Part shown: in pieces, positions 39,897-48,535 of the stretch
Position numbering within the stretch: the stretch's first letter is position 1
Layout of the letters: each line of letters begins with the position of its first letter
Assembly (NCBI RefSeq): GCF_005503695.1
Contig: NZ_SCMU01000011.1
Span: 20,982 to 84,981, forward strand
DNA from: Sphingopyxis sp. 2PD
GTDB lineage: Bacteria; Pseudomonadota; Alphaproteobacteria; Sphingomonadales; Sphingomonadaceae
Reading direction: 5' to 3'
Length of the DNA: 64,000 bases
Program-made: the position numbers and the translations under genes
Notes under the pieces: model-generated
Told to the model about the DNA's origin: nothing
Seen by the model: the letters and a program-made list of their open reading frames with translations, nothing else
The model's database searches: none

Positions 39897-41101
39897 GTGC
39901 CAAACCCTTCATGCAAAAACTGCTCGGCCAGCGCCGCGTGCAGTGCCGCGCCGCGCGCCATCACTTTTTCGTCGAGCACCATATGGTTGCTGTGCAGCCC
40001 GCAGCATTGCCGCCAGTCGCTGCCCGCTTCGCTGGCGCCCAGCCAGAACATCGCGCCGGGAACTTTTTCAAGCACGTAGGAGAAATCCTCGGCGCCCATC
40101 ACCGGATGGTCCATCGTCAGCCAGGCCGCTTCGCCAAAGGTCGCTTCGACGACCGACTGGCCGAAACTCACCGCGCGCGCGTCGCAGACAGTGACGGGGA
40201 AGCCCTCGACGATTTCGACCTCGGCGGTGCAGCCATGCGCCTCGGCGATCGCGGGGGCGAGGCGTTTCAGCTCGCGCGCCACCATCGCGCGACGCTCGGG
40301 CGACAGGGTACGGATCGTCCCTTGCATCTCGGCGATCTCGGGGATGATATTGTTCGTCGTGCCTGCCGCGATCTTCGCGATCGTCACCACTGCGGGGTCA
40401 AAGACCGAGATGCGGCGCGTGACCATCGTCTGGATCGCGGTGACGATCGCGCAGGCGACCGGGATCGGGTCGACCGCATCGTGCGGCATCGACGCGTGGC
40501 CCCCCGCGCCCTTGACGGTGATCGACAGCACGTCAGACGAAGCGAGCAGCGGCCCGGCGCGCGACGCAAAAATCCCGTGCGGCGCATTGGGCATGATGTG
40601 CAGAGCAAAAGCCGCGTCGGGCAGCGGGTCGATGATCCCGTCATCCAGCATGAAGCGCGCCCCATGATGGCCCTCTTCGCCCGGTTGGAACATGAACATC
40701 ACCGTTCCCGGCAACCGGTCGCGCGCCGCGCACAGCAGCTTCGCCGCGCCGACGAGCATCGCAACATGCGTGTCATGCCCGCACGCATGCATCGCGCCGC
40801 TGATCTCCGACGAGAAATCGAGCCCGGTTTCCTCGAGCAGCGGCAACGCATCCATGTCGCCGCGCAGCAGCACGGTCCGCCCGTTGGCCGGCCCGCGCAG
40901 GATGGCGACCAGCCCGGTCGTCGACGGCCCCTCGCGAAATTCAAGCGGCAACCCGGCGAGCGCGTCCTTGATCTTCGCCAGCGTCTTGGGGTTTTGTAGG
41001 CCGAGTTCAGGCTCGCGGTGAATGGCGCGGCGCAGGTCGACAAGATCGCCGAGCAGCGTTTCGGCCTCGGCGGGCCAGCTACTGGTGGTGGTAAGCGTCA
41101 T
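39893..41101 (-). CDS. M20 family amidohydrolase (hippurate hydrolase-like)
   Basis: The protein has 402 residues. HREPELGLQNPKT at the start, MHACGHDTHVAML (metal His and Asp), QPGEEGHHGAR (catalytic Glu pair) and GAEDFSYVLEKVPG near the end are the M20D signatures. Such cytoplasmic metalloenzymes hydrolyse N-acyl amino acids such as hippurate or IAA conjugates. The substrate is not readable. Coupled translation with glsB follows. Confidence 0.92.
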   Translation of the reverse strand: MTLTTTSSWPAEAETLLGDLVDLRRAIHREPELGLQNPKTLAKIKDALAGLPLEFREGPSTTGLVAILRGPANGRTVLLRGDMDALPLLEETGLDFSSEISGAMHACGHDTHVAMLVGAAKLLCAARDRLPGTVMFMFQPGEEGHHGARFMLDDGIIDPLPDAAFALHIMPNAPHGIFASRAGPLLASSDVLSITVKGAGGHASMPHDAVDPIPVACAIVTAIQTMVTRRISVFDPAVVTIAKIAAGTTNNIIPEIAEMQGTIRTLSPERRAMVARELKRLAPAIAEAHGCTAEVEIVEGFPVTVCDARAVSFGQSVVEATFGEAAWLTMDHPVMGAEDFSYVLEKVPGAMFWLGASEAGSDWRQCCGLHSNHMVLDEKVMARGAALHAALAEQFLHEGFGT

Positions 41102-41180
41102 GCGCGGCCTCTCGTTCGCGGTGGTTTGGCGGTACCTTGTCGCCGAACCACCGCGAAGTCGAGGGGGAGCGCGCCGCGCC

Positions 41181-41819
41181 CTACGCCAGTGCCGCCGCCC
41201 GCCGCTGTTTCCGCCCTGCGACCAAGCGCAGCACGATAACCGCCAGGACCAGCGCGACCGGCAGCGCGTACCAGCCGCTCACCGGGATGCGTTTGCCATT
41301 GGTGAAGATGAAGCTGACCGCGACCATCCAGACGCCCCACCAGTGCAGGCGCCCCCAGAACTTGGGGCCGAGCGCCTTGACCATCCGGTCGAACGAGGTC
41401 GCGGCGAGCAGCGCGATGAAGACATAGGCGGTGCCGCCCGTCGCGATCGATTTGGGGTTCGTCAGCACCCAGAAGGTGCCGGGATCGGTTTTCCACAGCG
41501 CGATGATCGCGAGCGCGTGGATGAAGTGCGACATCGCAAAGCCCAGCCCGAGCTGGCGCCGGTTGCGGCGCATCCAGCGCGTGACGGGGCCGGGCCACAG
41601 CTTCACCGCCGCCGACGCGGCAAAGGCGGCGAGGAACAGGACGAGCGATGTGCGCGCGGTGGCGCGGATCACCATGCGAAAGCCTTCGGTGTCCCAACCG
41701 ATAGCGAAGAGAAAGCCGAGCGACATTGCTGCGAGCGCGCCGGTCAGCGTCCAGAACAACCCCCAGCCTTCGGACAAGCCCTTGGTCGGCACTGCCGCTT
41801 CCGTCGTTATCGCCGTCAT
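41181..41819 (-). CDS. Ferric reductase-like transmembrane protein
   Basis: The protein has 212 residues with about six membrane helices. HFIHALAIIAL and GRLHWWGVW provide histidines in the positions expected for heme b ligands of the ferric-reductase-like (PF01794, MsrQ-related) domain. There is no FAD or NAD domain, so electrons must come from a partner. It is divergent from the PadR gene with operator-like repeats between the two, so PadR may control it. Confidence 0.75.
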   Translation of the reverse strand: MTAITTEAAVPTKGLSEGWGLFWTLTGALAAMSLGFLFAIGWDTEGFRMVIRATARTSLVLFLAAFAASAAVKLWPGPVTRWMRRNRRQLGLGFAMSHFIHALAIIALWKTDPGTFWVLTNPKSIATGGTAYVFIALLAATSFDRMVKALGPKFWGRLHWWGVWMVAVSFIFTNGKRIPVSGWYALPVALVLAVIVLRLVAGRKQRRAAALA

Positions 41820-41837
41820 CCCATCCTCCGATTAAAG

Positions 41838-41883
41838 CCTAGTGTTGCTAGGTATAACTTGCATGCCTAGCGTTGCAAAGCTA
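41838..41883. promoter_or_regulatory. Two operator-like repeats in the PadR divergent promoter
   Basis: CCTAGTGTTGCTAGG (41838-41852) is a palindrome about GTG; CCTAGCGTTGCAAAGCTA (41866-41883) repeats its left half and part of its right. They flank TATAACTTGCATG. Both ATG starts, of the PadR gene and the membrane protein gene, are within 60 bases. Probable PadR binding sites by position. Confidence 0.6.
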
Positions 41884-41894
41884 AATCGGCGGGC

Positions 41895-42221
41895 ATGTCT
41901 GCGGAAATGCTCAAGGGCCATCTCGATGCCGTGCTGCTCGCCACGATCGGCGACGACGCGCTGCACGGTTATGCGATCATCGAGGCGATCCGCGCGCGCA
42001 GCGGCGGCCATTTCGACCTGCCCGAAGGCACAATCTATCCGGCGCTGCACCGGCTCGAACTCGCTGGGCTGCTCGCCAGCCGCTGGGTCCAGCCCAACGG
42101 CGGGCGCAAACGGCGCGTCTATGCGCTGACCGACAGCGGCCGTCAGTCGCTGGTCGAGCGGCGCGCGGGCTGGCAGAGCTTTGCCAGCGGCATCGACCGC
42201 GTGCTGGGCGCGCGCGCATGA
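41895..42221 (+). CDS. PadR family transcriptional regulator
   Basis: The protein has 108 residues: MLKGHLDAVLLATIGDDALHGYAIIEAIR, LPEGTIYPALHRLELAGLL and GRKRRVYALTDSGRQSL are the PadR winged-helix and dimer motifs. It overlaps the HAAS membrane protein gene by four bases, a recurring PadR pairing in which the membrane protein senses or is controlled with the repressor. Confidence 0.93.
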   Translation: MSAEMLKGHLDAVLLATIGDDALHGYAIIEAIRARSGGHFDLPEGTIYPALHRLELAGLLASRWVQPNGGRKRRVYALTDSGRQSLVERRAGWQSFASGIDRVLGARA

Positions 42222-42814
42222 GCGGCCCGATCGCCACCTATCTCGACGAGCTCGATGATGTGCTGGCGTTCGATCCGGGCCTGTCGCGGCGCGTGCGCGC
42301 CGAGATCGAATCGCATCTGTGCGACACCGCCGAACAGGTGGGCGAGGCCGATGCAGTGCGGCGCTTTGGCCGTGCGAGCGACATTGCGCGCGCTTATGCC
42401 GAGGCGGCCTTGCCCGACCGGTTGCGGCGCTCGTGCGTCGCGGCGGGGCTGCTGGGGGTCGCGACGCTGCTGTTGATGCGGCTGCGCACGGTCGTCCTCG
42501 ACATCCCGGGCGGCGCCGACCCGCTGACCTGGTTCGATCGCGGCGGACTGGTTGCGGCGCTGGCGTGCATCGGCGCGGCGTGGTGGATGGCGTCGCGGCG
42601 CCGGATCGCGCTGGTGCGCCGCTGGTTGCACTTCGCCGCGGGCAGTCTGGCGCTGTCGGTCGGTGCCAGTCTGGTGCGCGCGTTTCAGGGCGCGTCGGGC
42701 GATTCGGCGCATGCGCTGATCGTCGGGACCGCGCTCATCGAACTGCTGTTGCTCGGCGGGCTGATGGCGCAGCTGGCGCGGCTCGACCGCTATGCGCGGC
42801 GTCTGGCGCTCTAG
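42218..42814 (+). CDS. HAAS-domain membrane protein, PadR partner
   Basis: The protein has 198 residues. Residues 1-65 are a helical domain YLDELDDVLAFDPGLSRRV..EIESHLCD..GRASDIARAYAEA, of the HAAS signalling type (as in DUF1700/permease-prefix proteins). Four membrane helices follow at about 72-190. Function is likely an integral-membrane sensor or effector paired with PadR. The stop overlaps the acyl-CoA dehydrogenase stop region in convergent orientation. Confidence 0.8.
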   Translation: MSGPIATYLDELDDVLAFDPGLSRRVRAEIESHLCDTAEQVGEADAVRRFGRASDIARAYAEAALPDRLRRSCVAAGLLGVATLLLMRLRTVVLDIPGGADPLTWFDRGGLVAALACIGAAWWMASRRRIALVRRWLHFAAGSLALSVGASLVRAFQGASGDSAHALIVGTALIELLLLGGLMAQLARLDRYARRLAL

Positions 42815-43986
42815 CGCTTGCCGCCAAACAATTGCCGCCCTGCCAGGTCGAGCATGATCTCCTCGCTGCCGCCGCCGATCGCATTGACGCGCACCTCGCG
42901 GTAGATGCGCTCGACTTTGCTGCCGGTGATATAGGACGCGCCGCCCAGCACCTGCGCCGCTTCGCGCGCCACCGCCTCCAGCATCCGCGTCGCCTGTACC
43001 TTCAGCATCGCAAAGTCGGCGGGTCGGTCCTTGCCATGCTTGACCTGCCACGCGCAGAGGTCGACCCACGCCTGCGTCGCCTCGATATGGCGCTCCATGT
43101 CGGCCAGCTTGATGCGGATCGACTGGTGGCCGACGAGCGGACGCCCGAAGGTTTCGCGCTGCTGCGCCCATTCGGCGGCCTCGGCCATGGCGACGCGCGC
43201 ATAGGCGCAGCAGCCCATCGCCATGCCGAGCCGCTCGCTGTTGAAATTGCGCATGATGCCGATGAAGCCGCCATTTTCGGCGCCGATCAGATTCGCCGCC
43301 GGAACACGAACGTCGCTGAAATGGATCGCCGCGGTGTCGCTGCACCGCCAGCCCATCTTGTCGAGCCGGGTGCGCTCGACGCCGGGGCTGTCCATGTCGA
43401 TCAGCAGCAGCGAGATACCCGCCGCGCCCGGCCCGCCGGTGCGCACCGCGCAGGTCAGCCAGTCGGCGCGCATGCCGCTGGTGATGAACATCTTGCCGCC
43501 GTTGACGATATAATCGTCGCCGTCCTTCACCGCGGTCGTCTTGAGGTTCGCGACATCGCTGCCGCCTCCCGCCTCGGTGATCCCGAGCGCGATGATCTTG
43601 TCGCCGCTGAGCACCGGCGGCGCGACGCGCTGCTTCAATTCTTCGGACCCCAGCGCGAGGATCGGCGGCAGTCCGATGCCATGCGTCATCAGCGACGCGC
43701 CGAGCCCGCCTGCGCCCACTGCGGCCAGTTCTTCGGTCAGGACAAGACCGTGGAAATTGTCGAAGCCCTCCGAATGGCCGCCATATTGCTCGGGGTAGCG
43801 CAGGCCCAATATGCCTGCTTCCGCCGCCTTCTTGTGCAGTTCGCGCGGCAGCTCGCCCTCGGCTTCCCAGCGGTCGATATGCGGCGCGATCTCGCGGGTA
43901 ACAAAGCGCCGCACGCTCTGCGCCAGCGCCTCATGCGTTTCGTCATAATAGGGCGAGCGGGCGCGCCAGTCGTCGAATGCTGTCAT
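42811..43986 (-). CDS. Acyl-CoA dehydrogenase
   Basis: The protein has 391 residues. ALGITEAGGGSDVANLKTTAV and the C-terminal GGASYITGSKVERIYREVRVNAIGGGSEEIMLDLAGRQL are the two acyl-CoA dehydrogenase signatures with FAD and substrate residues. The catalytic base is not certain: Glu in IGGGSEEIM is the usual place. It oxidises acyl-CoA to enoyl-CoA with ETF as acceptor. Chain length is unknown. No other beta-oxidation gene is adjacent. Confidence 0.92.
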   Translation of the reverse strand: MTAFDDWRARSPYYDETHEALAQSVRRFVTREIAPHIDRWEAEGELPRELHKKAAEAGILGLRYPEQYGGHSEGFDNFHGLVLTEELAAVGAGGLGASLMTHGIGLPPILALGSEELKQRVAPPVLSGDKIIALGITEAGGGSDVANLKTTAVKDGDDYIVNGGKMFITSGMRADWLTCAVRTGGPGAAGISLLLIDMDSPGVERTRLDKMGWRCSDTAAIHFSDVRVPAANLIGAENGGFIGIMRNFNSERLGMAMGCCAYARVAMAEAAEWAQQRETFGRPLVGHQSIRIKLADMERHIEATQAWVDLCAWQVKHGKDRPADFAMLKVQATRMLEAVAREAAQVLGGASYITGSKVERIYREVRVNAIGGGSEEIMLDLAGRQLFGGKR

Positions 43987-44048
43987 GGGGATGATGCTGC
44001 GCGTCGTTTACGTAAACGTCAAGTTCGGACGCGCCGAAGGCACCTTGG

Positions 44049-44131
44049 AATATCTCACACGAAGACACAAAGGCACAAAGAAGGGAGAAATGCGGCACTC
44101 TTTGCGTCTTCGTGTCTTTGTATGAAATATT
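44049..44131. repeat. Solo hairpin of the CACAAAG repeat (gene-less relative of 39165-39645)
   Basis: Left arm AATATCTCACACGAAGACAC-AAAGGCACAAAG and right arm its imperfect mirror, about 14 bases apart, between the divergent acyl-CoA dehydrogenase and dipeptidase genes. The sequence AAGAAGGGAGAAATG at the inner left arm mirrors the ribosome binding site and start of the GxxExxY gene but leads only to an eleven-codon frame. It looks like a deletion derivative or an independent non-autonomous copy. Confidence 0.7.
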
Positions 44132-44204
44132 ATGGCGCGACCTATCGGTCGCATGGGTGGTCACGGGGTTGCGCCTTCCGTCCAAGAACTTAAGGTCGCG
44201 CTTC

Positions 44205-45461
44205 ATGAACAAACCCTCCCTGCTCACCGGCCTTGCCGCTCTCGCCCTCATCGCCACCCCCGCCACGGCGCAGAAATCGCCCGAGGCGGTTGCCGAAGCC
44301 GCGCTCCAGCGCGAGCCGGTGTTCGACGGGCATAATGACGTGCCGTGGGAACTGCGCGGGCAGGTCGGGAACGTCATCAACAACTTCGACTTTCGCGACA
44401 CCACCAAGCCCAAGCCCGACGGAACGGTGATGCACACCGACATCCAGCGGCTGCGCAAGGGCCGCGTCGGCGCGCAATTCTGGTCGGTCTATGTGCCGTC
44501 GAACACCAATGAGCAGCTGGCGGTGCAGCAGACGATCGAACAGATCGACGTCGCGAAACGGCTGATCGCGCGTTATCCCGCTGACCTGTCGCTCGCCTAT
44601 AATTCGGCCGAACTGCAAAGCCAGATGAAGGCGGGCAAGATCGCCGGGATGCTGGGGATCGAGGGCGGCCAGTCGATCGGCTCGTCGCTCGCCGTGCTAC
44701 GCGAAATGTTCGGCATGGGGGTGCGCTACATGACACTGACCCACAGCAAGAACGTCCCTTGGGCCGACAGCGCGACCGATGCGCCGAAGCACGACGGGCT
44801 CACCGATTTCGGGCGCCAGGTCGTGCAGGAAATGAACCGCCTCGGCATGATCGTCGATTTGAGCCACGTCAGCGAAGCGACGATGAAGGACGCGCTGGAA
44901 GCAACCAGGGCGCCGGTGATGTTCAGCCATTCGGGGGTGCGCGCGGTCAACGACCATCCGCGCAATGTTCCCGACAGCGTATTGCCCGCGGTCAAGGCCA
45001 ATGGCGGGGTGATCATGGTCGTATTCTACGCCGCGTTCGTCGATCCCAATCTGCGCCAACATGGCTTGAAGCGCACGGCCGAACGCGCGCGGCTCGATGC
45101 GCTCTATCTCGGCAACCCCGACGGCGCCGCGGCGGCGCTCAAGGCATGGGACGCGGCCAATCCGCCACCGTCGACGCCGCTCGGGCTCGCCGCCGACCAT
45201 ATCGACCATATCAAGAAGACGATCGGCGTCGACCATATCGGGATCGGCGGCGACTATGACGGCATGGACGCGACCCCGGTCGGGCTGGAGGATGTCACCG
45301 GCTATCCGGCGCTGTTCGCCGAACTGGCGCGGCGCGGTTATACGCAGGCCGAGCTCGAGAAGATTTCGAGCGGCAACATGCTGCGCGTGCTGAAGGCGAA
45401 CGAAGCCTATGCCGCCAGCCAGAAGGGGCAGCCGCCGGTCGAGACGCCGGTGGTGAAATAA
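44205..45461 (+). CDS. Secreted dipeptidase, peptidase M19 family
   Basis: The protein has 418 residues from ATG 44205. A signal peptide ends PATAQ at about 23. VFDGHNDVPWEL (HxD zinc ligands), IVDLSHVSEATM, FSHSGVRAVNDHPRNVPD and IGIGGDYDGMD are the M19 motifs. It is about 25 residues longer than its paralogue at 1495-2676 and not closely similar, so the two probably differ in substrate. The upstream region is occupied by the solo hairpin. Confidence 0.92.
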   Translation: MNKPSLLTGLAALALIATPATAQKSPEAVAEAALQREPVFDGHNDVPWELRGQVGNVINNFDFRDTTKPKPDGTVMHTDIQRLRKGRVGAQFWSVYVPSNTNEQLAVQQTIEQIDVAKRLIARYPADLSLAYNSAELQSQMKAGKIAGMLGIEGGQSIGSSLAVLREMFGMGVRYMTLTHSKNVPWADSATDAPKHDGLTDFGRQVVQEMNRLGMIVDLSHVSEATMKDALEATRAPVMFSHSGVRAVNDHPRNVPDSVLPAVKANGGVIMVVFYAAFVDPNLRQHGLKRTAERARLDALYLGNPDGAAAALKAWDAANPPPSTPLGLAADHIDHIKKTIGVDHIGIGGDYDGMDATPVGLEDVTGYPALFAELARRGYTQAELEKISSGNMLRVLKANEAYAASQKGQPPVETPVVK

Positions 45462-45557
45462 GTCCTGTGCTCCTGCGAAGGCAGGAGCCCATCACCTGAC
45501 GGTTCGATTTTGCGCCATTCGGAAGATGGATCCCCGCCTTCACGGGAATGCGGGCTG

Positions 45558-45965
45558 CTATTCTGGGTTTTTGGTTCGAAACGGCCACTCGACCGCCCCG
45601 CTCGCCCACAGCGCCCACCAGATGATCACCGGCTGCAACGCCAGCCGCGGCCCATGATACCACCAGCTCAAGGTCTCGTCGCCGATCGCGATATTGGCGA
45701 AGGCGTGGTGGATATTGGCGGGCCATACGCAGAGGGCATAGAGCGCCAGTCCCCACCCCGCCGCCTTGCGTAGCGGCGGGATCATCAGGCCGATGGCGCC
45801 CAAAATCTCGGCGACGCCGGTGGCCGCGACGACCAGCTCGGGCTGTGGCACCCACGGCGGGGTGATCGCCAGAAATGGCTCGGGGCGCACCAGATGCAGA
45901 TAGCCCGCATAGCCATAAGCGAGCGCGAGCAGCCAGCGCAGCGCCGTGCGGACGCGGCCTTTCAA
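45558..45965 (-). CDS. DoxX family membrane protein
   Basis: The protein has 135 residues with four membrane helices: LALAYGYAGYLHLVRPEPF, VVAATGVAEILGAIGLMIP and GLALYALCVWPANIHHAFA include the DoxX pattern. The only reasonable start is TTG 45965, 22 bases after the FNR stop, with a weak ribosome binding site. DoxX proteins may be quinone-linked membrane subunits; this one follows a ferredoxin reductase, which suggests redox work but does not prove it. Confidence 0.78.
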   Translation of the reverse strand: MKGRVRTALRWLLALAYGYAGYLHLVRPEPFLAITPPWVPQPELVVAATGVAEILGAIGLMIPPLRKAAGWGLALYALCVWPANIHHAFANIAIGDETLSWWYHGPRLALQPVIIWWALWASGAVEWPFRTKNPE

Positions 45966-45987
45966 CGCGCTTTGCCGTCTGCGGGCG

Positions 45988-47280
45988 TCACCGCCCGATC
46001 GCCTCCAGCATCGCCTCGACGCTGACGAATTTCTCGCGCGGGTTGCCGTCGAGCGCCGCGGCGACCTCGGCCGCCTCGATCCGCCGCCAGTCGGCAAAGG
46101 TCACCGGCGCCACCCCGCGGCTCGCCAGCAGGGCGTCGAGCCCCGGCCGCCCCGCCTTGCCCGCGCCGCGCCCGATATCCTCCAGCACCAGTTCGGCGAT
46201 CCGCGCGCCGTCGGGCTTGTTGGTGCCGATCGTCCCCGACGGCCCGCGCCGCGCCCAGCCGACGCAGTACAGCCCCGGCAAGATCCGCCCCTCGTCATTG
46301 GCGAAGCGGCCGCGGCCATGTTCATAGGGAACGCCGGGGATCGGCGGAGTCTGATAGCCGATGCAGCTGATGACCAGCCCCGCATCGATCGCATAGGTTT
46401 CGCCGGTGCCGTGGCTGCGCAGCTCGTCGTCCAGCGTGGTGCGCTCGACGATCACGCGCTGCGCTTTGCCTTCGCCTTCGATCGCTACCGGCATGGCGAA
46501 AAAGTCGAAATCGATCGTCACCGGCTTGGCGACCGGGTTGGCGGCAAAGCTGCGCAAATGCGTCACCGACTTGCGCATCCCGGGTTCGAGCAGCGCGTCA
46601 TCTCCTTCCTGCGGCAGGTCGGCGGGGTCGACGCGCGGGCTGGCGCGCTCGAGATGCCCCAGTTCCCCGAGCTCCTTCGGCGTCATCGCGATCTGGTGTG
46701 GGCCGCGGCGGCCCAATATGTGGATATGGCGTACCGCGCTTTCGGCGAGCTGCGCGCGCGCGTGCGCGACGATGTCGCTGCCCGCAAATTCCTGCGGGGT
46801 CTTCGCCAGAATGCGCGCGACGTCGAGCGCGACATTGCCGTTGCCGATCACCGCGACACCGGCGGTGTCGAGCGGCGGATTCAGCCCGGCAAAATCGGGA
46901 TGACCATTGTACCACCCGACAAAGGCGGCGCTGCCGATCACCCCCGGCAGGTTGGCGCCGGGAATATCGAGCGGCCGGTCGTTCGGCGCGCCGGTTGCCA
47001 GCACCACCGCGTCGTATAATTCGACCAGCTCGTCGATCGTCACGTCGCTGCCGACCGCGACATGGCCGACGAAACGGACATTATCGGTCAGCGCGACGCC
47101 TTCGTAGCGGCGCGACACCGCCTTGATCGACTGGTGGTCGGGGGCGACGCCGGTGCGAATCAGGCCATAGGGGACGGGCAGCCGGTCGATGACGTCGACC
47201 GCCATATCTTCTGCTTTCTGAAGTGTTTCGGCGGTGTAATAGCCCGCGGGACCCGACCCGACGATTGCGACATGACGCAT
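45988..47280 (-). CDS. Ferredoxin/adrenodoxin-NADP+ reductase (FprA type)
   Basis: The protein has 430 residues from ATG 47280. VAIVGSGPAGYYTAETL binds FAD; RLPVPYGLIRTGVAPDH and VAVIGNGNVALDVARIL (NADP) and PNWARRGPSGTIGTNKPD-like ending GWARRGPSGTIGTNK match adrenodoxin-reductase-type FNRs. These feed electrons from NADPH to ferredoxins for P450s or Fe-S biogenesis. A ferredoxin gene is not adjacent. Possibly in one transcript with the DoxX gene. Confidence 0.9.
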   Translation of the reverse strand: MRHVAIVGSGPAGYYTAETLQKAEDMAVDVIDRLPVPYGLIRTGVAPDHQSIKAVSRRYEGVALTDNVRFVGHVAVGSDVTIDELVELYDAVVLATGAPNDRPLDIPGANLPGVIGSAAFVGWYNGHPDFAGLNPPLDTAGVAVIGNGNVALDVARILAKTPQEFAGSDIVAHARAQLAESAVRHIHILGRRGPHQIAMTPKELGELGHLERASPRVDPADLPQEGDDALLEPGMRKSVTHLRSFAANPVAKPVTIDFDFFAMPVAIEGEGKAQRVIVERTTLDDELRSHGTGETYAIDAGLVISCIGYQTPPIPGVPYEHGRGRFANDEGRILPGLYCVGWARRGPSGTIGTNKPDGARIAELVLEDIGRGAGKAGRPGLDALLASRGVAPVTFADWRRIEAAEVAAALDGNPREKFVSVEAMLEAIGR

Positions 47281-47449
47281 CAACCCACTCCTTGCGGGTG
47301 TCCGCGCGGGCGCGCGGCCCCCCATCTGTTCTTTATCTGTTATGCGCTGATGCTAGCGGCGAAATGCGGCAGGGCAAGCGACCTTGTGCGGACCGGCACG
47401 GCGGCCTTGACAGCGCGGCGCTGGAATCATATTGCGCCCGCCTCACGAT

Positions 47450-47523
47450 TGCCCTGTCGTCTAATGGTAAGACTGCGGTTTCTGATACCGCCTATCGAGG
47501 TTCGAATCCTCGCGGGGCATCCA
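47450..47523 (+). tRNA. tRNA-Gln (anticodon CTG)
   Basis: Acceptor TGCCCTG pairs with CGGGGCA; the D arm is short (TCGTCTAATGGTAAGA). Anticodon stem GCGGT/ACCGC holds a loop TTCTGAT with anticodon CTG at its third to fifth positions, reading CAG (Gln). T arm GAGGTTCGAATCCTC is canonical. CCA is encoded at 47521-47523. The U1-A72 start is typical of tRNA-Gln. Confidence 0.95.
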
Positions 47524-47548
47524 ATCCTTCCATCGCTGGATCCTGGCC

Positions 47549-48412
47549 CTAAGGACGAACTGCCGCGCGATAGCGCGACGGTGCCATGCCGAAGCGCCGG
47601 GCAAAGGCCGTCGCAAAGTGACTCGGCGTTGCAAAGCCGGTTGTCAGCGCGACGTCGGTCACCGATTCGTTGGTGTTCCGGAGCCGCCGGGCCGCTTCGT
47701 CGAGCCGCACGCGCATGACATATTGCCACGGCGACAGGCCGAACGCTTGCTGGAATGCTGCCGTGAAGCGGCGAGCATCCATCCCGACGAGTCCCGCCAG
47801 CACGTCAAGGCTGTGGCGGGCGTCGAGTTGCCCGCGAATAGTGTCAGCCAGCAGGATCCGGTCGGACGCCGACAGCTGACGGCGCCGCGATCGTGGGGTG
47901 CCGGGCACATATTGCCGACGAATATGCCATTCCAGGGCAACGCCAAGTCCGCGTGCCGCCATCGTCGACAGATCGTCATCGGCGCTGCGCAAGAGATTCG
48001 CCAGCCGGACCGTGGCGCCGAAAAGGTTGTCGTCCCGATACTGGACGCGCGCAGCAAGCGGAGCATCGTCAAGCAGCGCGGTCGGCACGCGGAACTCGAC
48101 GAACTCGGCCCGTTCGCCCTGCGCCAATGCCGCATAGCGGCACGCCGCCGGGATGACCCTGACATCGCCGCGCGACGGCAGCGCGCTGCCCGACGGCCCA
48201 ACCGAAAATTCGCAGTCCATCCGGTCCACTTGTCCGCCCAGATGGACAACGATGATGTGGTGATCTTCCTCGAACGCCCAGTCGGTCGGGCGCGCCAGAT
48301 TTTCGGTCGCAGCCAATATGCCGAGACGACCAATCTGCGCCTGATGCCGTGCGACGACGTCGCGCGGGGATCGCGGCCGGATCCCGTCCCATATCTGTGC
48401 GGCTTCGGTCAA
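47549..48412 (-). CDS. AraC family transcriptional regulator
   Basis: The protein has 287 residues from TTG 48412 behind GAGGTGGG. The C-terminal double helix-turn-helix reads SLDVLAGLVGMDARRFTAAFQQAFGLSPWQYVMRVRLDEAARRL...VALTTGFATPSHFATAFARRFGMAPSRYR, the AraC/XylS signature. The N-terminal half is an uncharacterised sensor (cupin-like). It is divergent from the SDR gene at 48536, so the SDR is its likely target. Confidence 0.9.
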   Translation of the reverse strand: MTEAAQIWDGIRPRSPRDVVARHQAQIGRLGILAATENLARPTDWAFEEDHHIIVVHLGGQVDRMDCEFSVGPSGSALPSRGDVRVIPAACRYAALAQGERAEFVEFRVPTALLDDAPLAARVQYRDDNLFGATVRLANLLRSADDDLSTMAARGLGVALEWHIRRQYVPGTPRSRRRQLSASDRILLADTIRGQLDARHSLDVLAGLVGMDARRFTAAFQQAFGLSPWQYVMRVRLDEAARRLRNTNESVTDVALTTGFATPSHFATAFARRFGMAPSRYRAAVRP

Positions 48413-48535
48413 TCGCCCACCTCGCGAGTCCCCACGACTCGTCCTGCCTAAACCCAAAAACTGCGCCGGAATTGGAAAGCGGACAAGGCGAAAGCTTCTT
48501 ATCCTCTGGAAAAACAGACCCAAAGGAGACATTTG

